Positions 1-37,895 of a DNA stretch of 64,000 bases are shown here, in pieces. Made by a program: the position numbers and the translations under genes. The stretch is from Echiichthys vipera. Lineage: Eukaryota; Chordata; Actinopteri; Perciformes; Trachinidae. The notes beneath the pieces were generated by a model, which worked only from the letters and a program-made list of their open reading frames with translations, was not told the origin of the DNA and did no database searches. Location: positions 20,247,986 to 20,311,985 of the forward strand of contig OY829652.1 in NCBI GenBank assembly GCA_963691815.1. Reading direction: 5' to 3'. Positions within the stretch are counted from its first letter, which is position 1; each line of letters opens with the position of its first letter.

Positions 1-179
1 GAATGAGGTTACACTAAATCAGCAAACAAAAATGCAACATGTGACAAGGGCCAAAAGGTTGATGGATGATTGTCTTAAAGTTCAACTTTTTTTGGAAATA
101 CACTTATTTACTTTCTTGCCCAAGGTTAAAAGAGAAGACTGATACCACTCTAATGTCAATAAGATAAATATAAAGCTAT

Positions 180-605
180 TGCGAGCGGCCAATTAGCTTA
201 CCCCTTACTCAAAGTCGTGGTGAGGTTACTGGCAACCAGCAGAGATTCCAAGAAGTTACTGTGCCAGCATCATGGATGTAATACATCCATGGCCAGCATA
301 TAAACCCACATAAAATCAAAATGCATTGTTTTAACACTTTTGTTTGTATGAAGACTACTCCAACTAGATATAATGTGTTAAATCATGAACTTTTGAGGTG
401 CTAGTAGGTGGAATATCTTTGGATAGAGCGAGGCTAGCTGTTTCCCTCATTTTCCAATCTTTGTGCAAAGCTTAGCAAACTGCCTTCTAGTGGCAGCTTT
501 ATATTTAGAGAACAGTATCAATCTTTTCATCTTATGTTTGGCAAGAAAACAATAAACATATTTACCAAAAAGTCCAACTATTCCAAAGAAAAGGCTTTTC
601 ATATC
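180..605. repeat. dispersed teleost repeat, copy 1
   Basis: Contains the blocks CAACCAGCAGAGA, CAACTAGATATAA, TTTGGATAGAGCGAGGCTAG, TGCAAAGCTTAGC and CAGTATCAATCTTTTCATC. The same blocks recur in order at about 13780-14110. From memory these belong to a very common percomorph repeat. It overlaps the end of a spurious 123-codon minus-strand ORF. Confidence 0.7.
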
Positions 606-1201
606 ATACTTCAAGACGAAGTATTTGGTGAGAACATCTAGAACAGAACAGGATTGGAGAGTGTTGGCTAACCAGGACAACACTATATCCAAACATGGTC
701 TCAGATCAGTTTCATGGTTGCCTTGTTTATATGTCTCAGTACATCGACAAAATAAAGCAAGGAACTTGTTGCCCAGTCTCTCAATAAACTCAAACATTAC
801 TGGCAACAGTAATAACACTTCCTCAAAGTGGACGTCCTAACTTGGCTAAGGATGCTAATTATAGCTACAGGCTAAGTAGCATGGCTTCACACTTACATCC
901 TTAATAATCACACTTGCATGGGAAGTCATGATTGCCATGAAAAGGTCTATAAGAAAGAAAACTACAGTGTACACTGTAAAACTACATTTTAATATGTTTT
1001 TTAAATTGCAATAATGAAAAGAAGAATTAGTATACAGTAAAAGCATGTGTCAAATGCTGCCATGCAAAACATTACATGCAAGTTGAAAACAACAATTCCT
1101 TCTTCCCCTAGTGATGATGATGTATGCAATACAAGGGTCTCATTAATCACTTGCTAATAACTAGCCAATGTAAGTGTGAAAACTAAAAGCATGCAAGACT
1201 A

Positions 1202-1207
1202 TTTATT
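1202..1207 (-). terminator. possible polyadenylation signal for the read-through bicd1 form
   Basis: AATAAA on the minus strand about 810 bases past the exon 8 stop. Weak evidence, because the gene may continue beyond the window. Confidence 0.2.
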
Positions 1208-1540
1208 TTCTACGGATGCAGGTCTGCAACTAAGAAAAGATGTGATAGATAGACGCCTACTAATAACAGGTTCCATAGCTTGTTACCTGCGGGCTAAGGA
1301 GCCTCTCCCTCGCCTTAGTTGTGGGGAAAGTGACGGTACTGAGGCAGCAGGCTGCTGACAATCTACAAGAAACTGATAAATTAGACAGATATACAGAGTG
1401 GTGACACTTAGGGTTAGACAGCAGGACAGATAAAACACGGAGGACTAGACTGGGGAAGACCTCGTCAGAGCCGGTTGAGACTATAAGGCATTGGTGTTGC
1501 GATAGCCCATTTTTATACTGAAGCACCAGTCTGACCCTAG

Positions 1541-1542
<2 letters not shown>

Positions 1543-1594
<52 letters not shown>
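1543..1594. repeat. (AT)n microsatellite
   Basis: About 26 uninterrupted AT units. Confidence 0.95.
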
Positions 1595-1597
<3 letters not shown>

Positions 1598-2012
1598 CTT
1601 TCATTTTCATAAATAGAAATGCATAAAAATAATAATCTAACATACAATTAATAGAGTCTGCCACAGGGAGGTGCTGTGACACATTATATATTGAAGCAGA
1701 CATTGCAGCCATTTTTTTGCTTGGTTTTCACTACGAAACACTTCCAAGTAATCTAAGAGGATGATAAATAATACAGCTATTCAGATGCCAAGAAAGACGC
1801 CTGATATCACATATGCATATCTATGCAGTCCAACCTTAACCAATAACAAAAAGGCTGTTCGGTGCTGTTTTTAGGATGGCGCAAGCTGTTAGTGGCTCCT
1901 TCTTTGTGTGTTGCTGCATGTTCAAACCATAGACATATGAAACCAGTTTTTCATCCTCTCTGTATCCTACCTAATCCTGCGTCTTCTGGGAATTGTGTAC
2001 GCAGATGATGAA

Positions 2013-28315
<26,303 letters not shown>

Positions 28316-28560
28316 CGCCCCTCTGTGTGTGTGTGTGTGTCTCTCTCTCTCTCTGCCTGGCCCCCTATCGGCCTGCGATTCTCCACCGCTTTAGACAGGG
28401 ACAGAGGCGGGCGGAGGCTGAGAGATGCTGAACCCCCCCCCCCCCGTCCTGAGAGAGCCAGAGCAGGCAGGCAATGGAATGAAAACACGGAGCTCATTCA
28501 TGGGTGCAAGAGTGCCCCCTGTCCTCTTCCGTGAGACATAGCAAGTATACTTTTGTCGTA
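28316..28560 (-). promoter_or_regulatory. bicd1 5' UTR and likely promoter region
   Basis: The sequence just upstream of the ATG reads on the minus strand as (GA)n then (CA)n, the kind of low-complexity 5' UTR often seen in vertebrate genes. It is followed by GC-rich sequence with a 12-base G run (28434-28445 on the complement). No TATA box is evident. The transcription start cannot be placed. Confidence 0.35.
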
Positions 28561-30993
28561 TGGACACCTGCATCTGCTTAATAGTTATCCACTTGATGTG
28601 GCTGAAACCACTGCATTTTACATACACGATAATAACATTTACTAAAGTTTTTCTTTTTTACTTTGCATGCACACATTTATGCTGTTATGTATGTGTTGTT
28701 TCCTTTTCATACAATGTAAAAATATTAGCTATATTAAAGTATACCTTTAAGCTCAATCTTGGCTTGGTAGGAGGAGCAGCATGCTGTCTAGTTTGACATG
28801 GTGTTAGCTGGTTGTATTGTAGATACAAGTGAATGTAACATGCTACAGAGGGCCGTGTTAAATGTGTCAGTGTAGCTAGTGGTGGATTATCTAACGGGCC
28901 TAGGCACAGGTCTAGGCCCAGGGGCCCCAGGGCTCCAGAGCCTCTTTTTTTTTGTTTTTTTATTGTTATTATTTCATGTAAATAACGGGGGTCCAAAATA
29001 GCTACCAAAAAACTAAAGGGATAGACTTAATATTACACATTAAAATGTAACAAAAAGAGAAATGATCATGGGCCCCCCACTATGAGGGGAGACATATAAA
29101 AAGCAATAGCAAAACAACATCATTATTACCTCTAAGGGCAGGACAGGAAATATTCTATCATATGAGTTGCTGAGAAAGAGTGCTGCCTGTTTTCAATAGG
29201 ATGTTTAAGAAAAAAAGGATTTAAGAGTCTTGGCCCAGTGGCCAATTATCTCATAATGCGTCTATGGGTGCAGATAGAGAGTGGAGTGGTCCTGGGACAC
29301 TGCAAACGTAACTGATTAAAGTATATTAAACACTCAGCCATCAAAAGTGATGAGGCTGTATTCATTTCCAACATCTTATTCATCCAAGCGCTTTGTCAAC
29401 TTTCTGTGCTAACAAACAACATTAGAAAACAATCTGTGTAGTTGGGTTATACAAGCAGTGTTTCCATCATATTCAGCAAAATCTCCAAATACATTCCTGA
29501 CCGCTAATACAGACATTATACCCAACAAATACTGAAAAATGACAACTTTGAAGTCATGCTTGACATATGAACAAAATAATACAAAATAGTCCCTTCAAGA
29601 ACAGCGTGTGGATGGATAAATGGTGCTTTTTCTATACTGAAATATATGGAAAATATGTATGCTACCAAGACATTTACAACATGTATATTAGTGGTATCTG
29701 ATGTGTTACATCTTGGTACTGAATAAAGACAATGCATCATTTCAATGTCATAAAAAGCATTTTTACAGCATATGTCCAAGGACATTGTGATGTGCTTTTG
29801 ACCAGAACATAAGATCCAGATAAATGTCATGTCATCTGACATTTCCTATTACAGATGTCAATTAATAATTGCAGTAGCATAGCCCAGATTATGATAAAAT
29901 TGTGATTACATAATTGGGGTCAAGGTTTTTTTGTTTGATGATCTCCACCAAGTCTTTGTGTCCTCTTTAACCCCTGAGAGAACAGTCGATCCTCTTAACA
30001 CATGCAGTAAAAGAAGATATGACCGGGGTGAAAAGTTTAACCGCTGTCAGAGGCCTGTTAAATTTAATCAGTTATGGTACTGGCAGGTAAGTTATGGTAT
30101 TGATAGTGAAGGCGATGTTGCGTTATCTTTCTTATAATTGATAATTATTTGAAAAATGGCCTAGATAACACTTCTCAGAAAGAGGGGGATGAGAGCATTT
30201 ATTTTATTTTTTTATTGTTGGCGCCTTTTCACAGAATAGAAGCCAGTTTCACAGAGACAGCTAAAGTACAAGAGGTGACATTATCATGGTTTACAGTAGC
30301 CTGATATATACTATAGGTTTAACAAAATAAATAAAGATGAATAAAGACATCCATATATACAGTTTTTAGGACAGTTTTCATGTAAGTCACATACATTTAA
30401 GTTACAATATTTACAGCACCAACACACAGTAACTGTCTATAAATTCAGCTGCTATTTCCCCTTTGATCCTATTCAACAAGTTCTCTGAATCCTCCAAGCT
30501 GACCTGCCAATAACCCTGATTTACAAGCCCAAATTAAGATAAGGACAGGTTGTCAGAAAGTCAAACAGATGAACAACTTATACCGACGTTGTATCTTATC
30601 TTTGACAAGGAAGTGTGGTGTCATGAAAAAAATCTAAATGCTCTCCTGCACAATAACACACCAAGAAACATGTCGCAGTACCGAGTATCCTCAAACCTTA
30701 CAAACTTATCACAAGGTCTTGTATGACAAAGAAAGCCAACTTCTTTTACTAGAGAGCTAGGATATTCATTTTTAAAGGCAACTTTATTGCTAAATGAAAA
30801 ATAAATAAAAAATAAAATCAGTTGTAAACATGCAAACTTTAATTCAAGTTGCCAGAACAACACATCTGATACTTAAATCTCATCAGTTAAACTATTATTA
30901 TAGTTTAGAGAAGTGTCTGCATTAATTTACTATTATGATAAAGGTACCACATGTCATTAAAAAAAACCCATTGTCAATATTTGAAAGAAGTTG
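28561..30993. other. intergenic region between isx-like gene and bicd1
   Basis: I see no exon. It has repeat-like sequence near 28870-29060 (GGCCTAGGCACAGGTCTAGG block) and AT-rich sequence elsewhere. The homeobox 3' UTR probably occupies the last 200-250 bases. Confidence 0.6.
30783..30788 (-). terminator. candidate polyadenylation signal for isx-like gene
   Basis: AATAAA on the minus strand about 205 bases past the stop codon. Motif only. Confidence 0.35.
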
Positions 30994-31155
30994 CTATCTG
31001 TCTGTCCCCAGCGGGTCAAAATACAGAGTCCTGTGAACTGGGGAATTTGTGTTGGTCAGCAAGGCAGGTGTTGATGTCGCTTGAAGGAATACCCTTGATT
31101 GATGGGGTTTAGGTATGCAGCATGGCTGCCAGCACACTGCCTGCAGCTGGGGCTC
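30994..31155 (-). CDS. isx: isx-like coding exon 5 (C-terminus)
   Basis: Follows acceptor CTCTTACAG. It encodes EPQLQAVCWQPCCIPKPHQS to DPLGTDR and a TAG at 30996-30994. It is Pro/Cys-containing with no domain I recognise. Confidence 0.65.
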   Translation of the reverse strand, partial: EPQLQAVCWQPCCIPKPHQSRVFLQATSTPALLTNTNSPVHRTLYFDPLGTDR

Positions 31156-32815
31156 CTGTAAGAGCTGAGAGCATGTACACACGGATGAGAAGTTATCTCA
31201 AAGTTATTTAACCTGTGATAGCCTATCACTTTTGATTAGATTCACGCTTTAACGAATTATCCAGTAATCAAATCCTATTTGTGAAAAGTGTGATGTTGTA
31301 TCTTGTTACAAAACAAAATCAACATTTTTTATAACAAGCATATGATCATCTACTCTACTGTAGAGGATGGTTAAAAAAATAATCGATTGTTTCCTCACTG
31401 CTGTTTCAGCTCTTTTCTTTTTATTTGTATAGCACCATGAGATACGTTTGTGTGTATGAAAGTTGGTATAGTCAGGTGTTACCATATGATAAAGCAGGTG
31501 ATGACTGGCTGGTGGCATGTCCTGTCTGGTCATAAGTTCTATATCCTTCAGTGTTTCTGCCTTCCTCCATTTGGCTCTGCGGTTCTGGAACCAAATCTGA
31601 AGCACAAACTACACTTGTTAAATATATCTCCCTGGAATAACAGTCACATATATGCAGCAGAGTAAGAAAATACAGATAAATCATCATTAATGAATGATAC
31701 AATTTTCGTAGACAGTTTTATCTTGTAATGTGTCATTTATATGTGGGAGGAGCTTTATGTCATCATCTGTCCAAAGACCATTACTGTTCTTGATGACTAT
31801 ATTTAGTATAATCTTTGTTTTAGAACATTCACTGAATGTAACCCCAGTTTGATTTATTGACTCCTTTACAATTAAAAGTGGATGTCAGCACTAAATGCGT
31901 TGCAAAATAAAGACTGTGTGTAGTCATTGTTTGTTGCTTTGACCAAATCATAAAATGAATACAATGATGATATTCTGTAATTTGACAAAGAAATTGTCAA
32001 ATTATTGACTATTGCTTCATTTAAAGATACTGAATATGACACCATTTGAAGAAACCAATCATTAATGTATTAATAAATTCTGCCATGATGATTCTTGGTC
32101 AAATGATACAAACAAAAGTGTGCATATCACTAATCATATCACTAATGATGAGCTCCATGTGTCCTACCTGTATTCGGTTCTCAGTGAGGTGCAGGTAAGA
32201 GGCTAACTGGTCTCTGCAGTTGCTGTCAGGGTAGTGGGTTTGCTGGAAGACTTTCTCCAGCTCCTGCACCTGTAACGGTGTGAAGGTGACCCTCGTTTGC
32301 CTCTTTTTCCTCTGACCTGTAAACAAATTATTGTTAGTGACAACAAACTGACATATTAATATGTTTCTTCTTCCTTCTATATATTAGACATTATAATACT
32401 CACTTATATGTTCTGCGGTGACTTTTGGAGACTCTTCAAGTAGTCTATTTTGTGGAGTTTCTATTGGCAGAGAGAAAGGTACAACATTTAAAGGTATATT
32501 TCTTGTAGTCATGATTAAATGGTATCTATGATGTAGCAAATCCTTTTAGGGGAGTTTTTTTTTTTTTAAAGAGTAATAAGAAAACATACCTGCATATGAG
32601 AGTTGGTTAGATATGCTGGTGTTCTTTTTGATAACAGACCAGCTGCGATGAACTCTTTTCTCTTTTCTGACACATGTTGGCCTCAGAATTTCTTCTATCG
32701 AATGGGACAGTTTTTTGCGAGGCTGAGATTCCATTTCTTGATCATGCTCTTTCTCTGTATCTCCTCTATCCCACATTCCCAGCAGTTTGTCCCCCGTCAT
32801 CAGCACCTCTGTCAT
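30994..32815 (-). CDS. isx: isx-like paired-class homeobox transcription factor, 5 coding exons
   Basis: Joining 32815-32590, 32460-32404, 32316-32168, 31596-31483 and 31155-30994 gives 235 residues, all joins in phase. Human ISX is about 245. The homeodomain spans about residues 99-158, with F8, W48, F49, Q50, N51 and R53 in place and the core IWFQNRRAKWRK. The N-terminal segment KKLSHSIEEILRP matches the short helix-like motif of ISX (KKLSLSFSIEAIL). In mammals ISX is an intestinal repressor of BCO1 and SCARB1 in vitamin A control; carrying that role over to this gene is inference. Helix 1-2 residues differ from mammalian ISX, so another paired-class orphan is possible. Nothing recognisable follows the homeodomain. 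Confidence 0.78.
31483..31596 (-). CDS. isx: isx-like coding exon 4 (recognition helix)
   Basis: Starts at ATTTGGTTCCAG (IWFQNRRAKWRKAETLKDIE) after acceptor CTTCAG. I end it at ATG before GTAACA because this keeps phase 0 into exon 5. A later GT at about 31446 is the alternative, but it breaks the frame. Confidence 0.8.
31597..32167 (-). other. isx-like intron 3
   Basis: 571 bases, AT-rich, no exon seen. Introns 4 (31156-31482), 2 and 1 are shorter and also featureless. Confidence 0.7.
32168..32316 (-). CDS. isx: isx-like coding exon 3 (homeodomain helices 1-2)
   Basis: Encodes RKKRQTRVTFTPLQVQELEK and on to LTENRIQ. The acceptor is TTTACAG and the donor GTAGGA. The break just before homeodomain residues 47-48 is the usual paired-class intron position. 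Confidence 0.9.
32404..32460 (-). CDS. isx: isx-like coding exon 2 (short)
   Basis: A 57-base exon between acceptor CCAATAG and donor GTGAGT. It adds ETPQNRLLEESPKVTAEHI and links exon 1 (phase 1) to exon 3 in frame. It is supported only by splice sites and phase. Confidence 0.65.
   Translation of the reverse strand, partial: KLHKIDYLKSLQKSPQNI
32590..32815 (-). CDS. isx: isx-like coding exon 1
   Basis: Residues 1-75 plus one base of codon 76, ending before donor GTATGT. It carries the KKLSHSIEEILRP motif followed by a basic stretch (VRKEKRVHRSW). A second in-frame ATG lies five codons downstream of the first. Confidence 0.75.
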
Positions 32816-32865
32816 CAGTGTCTTTGTTGTACAGACTTAATTCACCAGTATTCAGGAGCTCAAAA

Positions 32866-32902
32866 TATCCTCTTATGGACAACAGCCCCACCCCACCCCC
32901 CT
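32866..32902 (-). promoter_or_regulatory. possible isx-like proximal promoter
   Basis: About 55-85 bases upstream of the ATG is a C/A-rich box on the plus strand (CCCCACCCCACCCCCC, read on the minus strand as a GC/KLF-type box), followed by CATAAGAGGATATT on the minus strand, which is TATA- or CDX-like. This rests on motif resemblance alone. Confidence 0.22.
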
Positions 32903-35900
32903 GTCAGCCTGTGTTTGAGCTGCATCACATGGTCATTATCAGGGTGGAGCGACTGGCAGTATGTAACTGCATATTTCGAGGAAATCTCTTGTCTTTCAGT
33001 GTCACTTTTACAACTTTTAATGTAAGGCCTGCTCATTGTTAATATGTAAGGTTTTACTGCTTTCAATGTAATCAGCAAAAAAATAAATAAAAATGTTGCG
33101 TTGTTGAGTCAAGCCCAATATCTGTGGGTCTCATTCAACTGTCAAGCACATTTAAACTGTTGCTTCTCTTTCTTATCATCAGATTTATTGGAAGGTAATC
33201 TTTATTACTTTGGCCTCAATATACCCTCTCACACTTCAGTTCACCTTACACTGGCAACACAAGGTGCTAGTGACTTCTTTGGTGTGTGGGAGATCATGTG
33301 TCTCCATCTAGTGGTGTTGGCTCTTCAGTGAATTCATGACTGATTCTCTGACTAAAAGAATGCAGTTTTTCAACAGGGCTATGGTCCAATGGTGGATGAC
33401 TTTGTGGCCTGGCTTTCTTGGCAAACTATTTCGACATTTCGTAGCAGGAAAAGCACAGTTGTCTACAAAAACATTATTGATGGCTGCATTCCAATAAGAA
33501 AAGGTCCAACCAGAAGAGGTGCATGCTGACTCATAAGTGAAAATCTGCGGTGAAAAAAGGCTTACAAATATTTTTTTTATTATCTGAATAAAGGTTAGTT
33601 TGAACCAAATTATATAAAGAGGTCTTTTGTTTGAGGTTCAACATGGCAACACATAAAGGGAGATTTACAAGTTTAGCGTGTATACATAGGGACATTGAAG
33701 CCTAATGTTGTGAATTCAAACAAAATTACTTGGTTATGTTAAGGGAACATAACCATTTGGTTTAGTTCATGAAAAGATAAGAATTGAATTGGGTTCAGTA
33801 AGTACATAATCCAGGTCTCTGTGATGGCAATGCAGGCGTTTATTTCTGAATGCTGCACCAGACATTTACCACAACACCACCAATAGCATATTTAAGTGAG
33901 ACCTCCCTTGCCTGCTAAATGCCCTTGTCTTTCAAACGTGGTGCCCCAGTTGTAATGCAGGATTTCTGTTACAGTAAAACCTTGTCCAAGCCTAAACTGA
34001 GATAACCCCAATGACATTGCAGGATCGTTTTCTTGGACATCAGACTAACTGCTTTTTTAATCTATTTTGTAACACACAGATAGGAGCAGTCGTGTAATAA
34101 TTTATTAGATAAAAGCACCACGTAGGTGGTGCTGTTCTCTTCCTCTAATGTCACTTGTAAGTCACAAAATGTGACCCGTGTGTCTCTTGGGATCTGTAGT
34201 GATGTAAAACTGATGTGTATGGCGTTTCGGGTGGACATGTTAAAAAAAGGCACATTTTATGTATAAATGTATTGCTTTCATATAGATGCATGAGACACTG
34301 GATCAGAAGAAACAACATTATGAAAACCAAAACAGTTGGAGTTTTAATCTAAGGATAAATAATGTTTTTTTTTTTTTTTTACTATTTTTGGTGCAGTTTC
34401 ATGATACAATATTAAATCACTATATAGTAAACCTGATCTGTCTCTGATCACTGAACAGTTTATAGGGTGGAGGATAAAAAGTGAGATTTCCATGTCTTTT
34501 TTGATTATAAAGCAAATCAAGGTGCTTTACAATTACTGTGAAAGTATCAAAACACTCAGACAACCTGGAAACACGGACCAATCAGTGCAGAAAAATATTG
34601 AATACTTAGACAGACATTAAAGTATGTAAAAATGTTGTGGTATAAACCCAAAATACAAGTCTTAACCATAAATGAATGACCCCTATGCTGCCTAGATTCA
34701 CCTACCTGCATGTAGACCCAAGGCAATGCAATCAATTACTAAAAGTACAACATTTTCTCATGTTGTATCCAAAGCAACCACTGTATCCTTTTACTGTATA
34801 ATGAGGGTCTGAGAGGTTTCTGGTTATCACAGGATAAAATGATCTATTGAAAAGTAATGCCAGTGATCAAACTTTAAGAATGTTTATCCAGTTGTTTCAT
34901 ACAGCTAAATACTAATTCTGAAAGAGAGACAATATTTGCATATAGCTTTTTGTTCAAACATTTACATGTTTTAATGAAAACAATACCTGACCTGTTTTTT
35001 TCAACATGTGTAACACATTATGCTATAAAATTTTCCCTGTCCATTCAGTGATTGATTGCACGCTGCTCCTCTCTTAACTTGATTATAGAGAAGTCCCTCA
35101 GACACACATTTAAAAAGTACCCTATCTCTGTGGCTTAATGTGATCATGTGCCTCTGAGCTACAGCTTGATGCAAAAAACTCAAATGCGACTGATGTGATC
35201 AACAATAGATTGTGGCTCAGTACAGGGCTGCAATAGTTGAGTCCACTTTTCTGAAGTCTTGCATTTGTCTTGGTCTCGTGCCTTGTTGGGCTCAGAATTG
35301 TCTTGGACTCAGCTATTGAGAACTGGACAAATTGTTAATGGATGCTTTGGGATGAGTTGTACAAAACTTGACTTGGGCTGAATAAAGCTAGTCCTGACTA
35401 CAGCCCTGGTTCAATCTGACCGCAAGAAATAAAGTCCTCCTTCTTTCTTCACTAAACTGGCAATGCTTTGGTATTTGGACACATGACAACAATGGCTGAT
35501 TTGGTAATTATTCACAGTTCAACCACCAGCTGTGGGGCTAAAATACAGTACATTTGATACCATGGCTCACATTTCACATATACTTGCATTATAATTACAA
35601 TAAGATTCTTGCTTAACTTAGCTATTCATAATTGAATTAACAACATAAGTGATTTAAACGAATGCTGGTGCAAATCCTAGGCCATTACTACCTGACATGT
35701 GATGGATCCTTGTACAGTATACTGCTGCACACAGTCACATGCACACGGAGCAGAAGACCTCATGATGGCCCGGCACGGCTTCTCTATTGGAGTTTGGAAG
35801 TTTCTTGTGAGCTCAATTTCCTTCAACTATTCTATTTGGTGCATTTTTTCAAGTTCCCAGTCCTTATTTTTGAAAAGTGTCCAACAGCAAAGGCAACAGC

Positions 35901-36039
35901 TTCCTCTAAAGCCATATTTAGACGGGATTAGTTTAATATGGGGACATGGGCTAAAATAGTTTACCTCAGGATGTCTGTAATATAAATGACCAATTCGCAG
36001 GAGATTAAGAAATCCCTGTATTCTACCAGGAGTGGGAGG

Positions 36040-36600
36040 GGTTTCTTGATTTATGCACTACGTCGCCTACTTGTTGCCAGACTGAACCAAAAGTGTGTAA
36101 AGAAGTCAGTTAAATTTGGAGGAGGAAGTGTCATGGTTTGGGGGATGTTTTCTGCAGCAGGAGTTGGGCCTCTTTAGATCTGGGGTTTAGATCTGAACTC
36201 TGACACTTCCTCTTTCAAATTTAACCGACTTCTTTAGACACTTGCGTGAATGCAAATGTTTATGTGAACCTTCTTCGGTAACATGCCATTACTCCACTGC
36301 AATTGTCTCCCAATCACCCTGTGAAGCTGATAATGGAGCTAATAATATTAAAACAATAAAATGGCGGTTCCAGAGACCAGATCTAAACCCCGTCGAGGAT
36401 CTCTGGAAAATCCTTGTCAATAAAGTAATGGCTAAGAAACCCACTACAGTTACTGAACTGTGGAAGAGACTGCACAAAGAATCGACCAAGATCAAACCAG
36501 AGCAGTGTGAGAAACTAGTGATGTCCTGTGGGCACAGACTTGCTGAAGTCATTCAAAGCAAGGGCCTCTACACTTCCTATTCACTTTTTAATCCTATAGC
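36040..36600 (+). mobile_element. degenerate Tc1/mariner transposon with rearranged transposase
   Basis: Two transposase pieces are on the plus strand. The first, up to 36177, ends KFGGGSVMVWGMFSAAGVGP. The second, from 36362, reads DLNPVEDLWKILVNKVMAKK and on to KLVMSCGHRLAEVIQSKGLY. These are hallmarks of fish Tc1 transposases; the Glu of the DDE triad lies in NPVEDLW. Between them the middle catalytic segment (DNAPCH region) is missing. It is replaced by an inverted partial copy, so the element is dead. Confidence 0.88.
36091..36243. repeat. inverted repeat inside the Tc1 relic
   Basis: Arms 36091-36133 and 36201-36243 are reverse complements with 4 mismatches in 43, separated by about 67 bases. 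The right arm is a fragment of the same transposase region in reverse orientation. Confidence 0.88.
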
Positions 36601-37847
36601 CCTAAGAAAACATTGTTTAAATCTTCTCTCCTGACACAATGGTTACTGTTCTCTGAACAGTAAAAAAATAACAAGTGTTAATAAGTATTAATAATTTGTT
36701 CTCTAATTTGATCTCCAGTGTATATTTAGTGCCAAACAACAATGATGCATGCAAGTGTATGCACTTTTAATATATGAAACCTATTCTAAAAATATCTAAT
36801 AAATTGCAGATGTAATAGTTTAGTAAACTGAGGTTTAGTAGAGTCCAGATAGGCACTAGAAGAGACAGCTGAAGGCTGTGACTGTGTCTTGGATCAAGCT
36901 AAGTGAGGTGTACCTTTGATGAGCTCTGTCCTTAAATGGCTTTCTTTTTCTTCCTGCTGGTGTCATGGAGCTGCCTGTCTTTGACATAGACAACCATCCT
37001 GTGGCAGAGTATATATATATATATATCCACATACCGATGGATGCCAGTAGTGTGAGAATCTGAGCTTCCTCTCATGCCATATTATGTCTTCCTTAATCAA
37101 GTAGATGTGGGCTGCGATCAAACTGTTAATTTAGACTAATACTATAACTTAATCTAATATAATTTTGGGGGAAACAGAGCTTTACGGTAAATTAGTAAAT
37201 TAAGTTAACATTTACTCATCATCAATAACAGCATGTGATAGTTTGGCAATGTGACAGTTATGAAAGTTTGCCCTCCGAAAACAAATATTTGGTGTTGGAA
37301 TAATAAGGAAGTAGGCTGGAAAGGGCAAGACATAATTATACCCTGAACAGTGGAATTTACTATTCAGTAGCTCTGAAAAGGGGAATTTGACATGGCTGGG
37401 TCTTAAACAACATCCCAGTAAAGGATCTGCTCCCTAAAGACCACCCTCTGTGAGTTATATATTCTTTTTATGCTCTTACTTTCTTAAATGGCTCTTATAA
37501 TAAAATAGCAAACAGAGTGTGTTTGAGAGAGGCAGACAAAGAGAAAAGAGAAAATAAAAGGTCAACTGAATGGGTATCTCCTGCCAGCCAGACGCTGGTT
37601 GGTCAGCTGCTGTTACTGTTGTAATTGGGCTCACATGAGCTGCTGGTGGGACTCACTTCAGTCAACAAGCTGCGTTCACATGTCTTAACTCTGCTCCTTC
37701 CTATCACACTGCCCGACCCACCTCATTCCCTTCTCTATTAGACTCTCCCGTCCTGTGTTCCCTCCCCTCTCACTGATGTTTTTTCACTTTTCTGTTTTGT
37801 TTTTGGGCTCACAAGACCACCACCTGAGCCTATAGGCTGAAGCTGAT

Positions 37848-37895
37848 ATGGCTCCCGAAAAGGACAGTAATGGTCTGGACAACTATGCATTTGCA
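37848..37895 (+). CDS. slc23a4: slc23a4 coding exon 1
   Basis: Sixteen codons (MAPEKDSNGLDNYAFA), a short cytoplasmic N-terminus, then donor GTAAGT. Phase 0. Confidence 0.8.

Larger units (their letters stand above)
1..2012. other. 3' flank or downstream intron of bicd1
   Basis: No coding exon is supported here. It holds a dispersed repeat (about 180-605), an (AT)n tract (1543-1594) and possibly the bicd1 3' UTR next to 2012. If bicd1 uses the donor at 2375, this is intron. Confidence 0.5.
32816..37847. other. intergenic region between divergent isx-like gene and slc23a4
   Basis: The two genes are transcribed away from each other, so this 5 kb holds both promoters. The only other content I recognise is the Tc1 relic at about 36040-36600 and an (AT)n near 37010-37026. 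Confidence 0.7.

Noticed and set aside
32603..33042. Plus-strand ORFs of 140 and 122 codons
   Set aside because: Antisense shadow of homeobox exon 1 and its upstream region.
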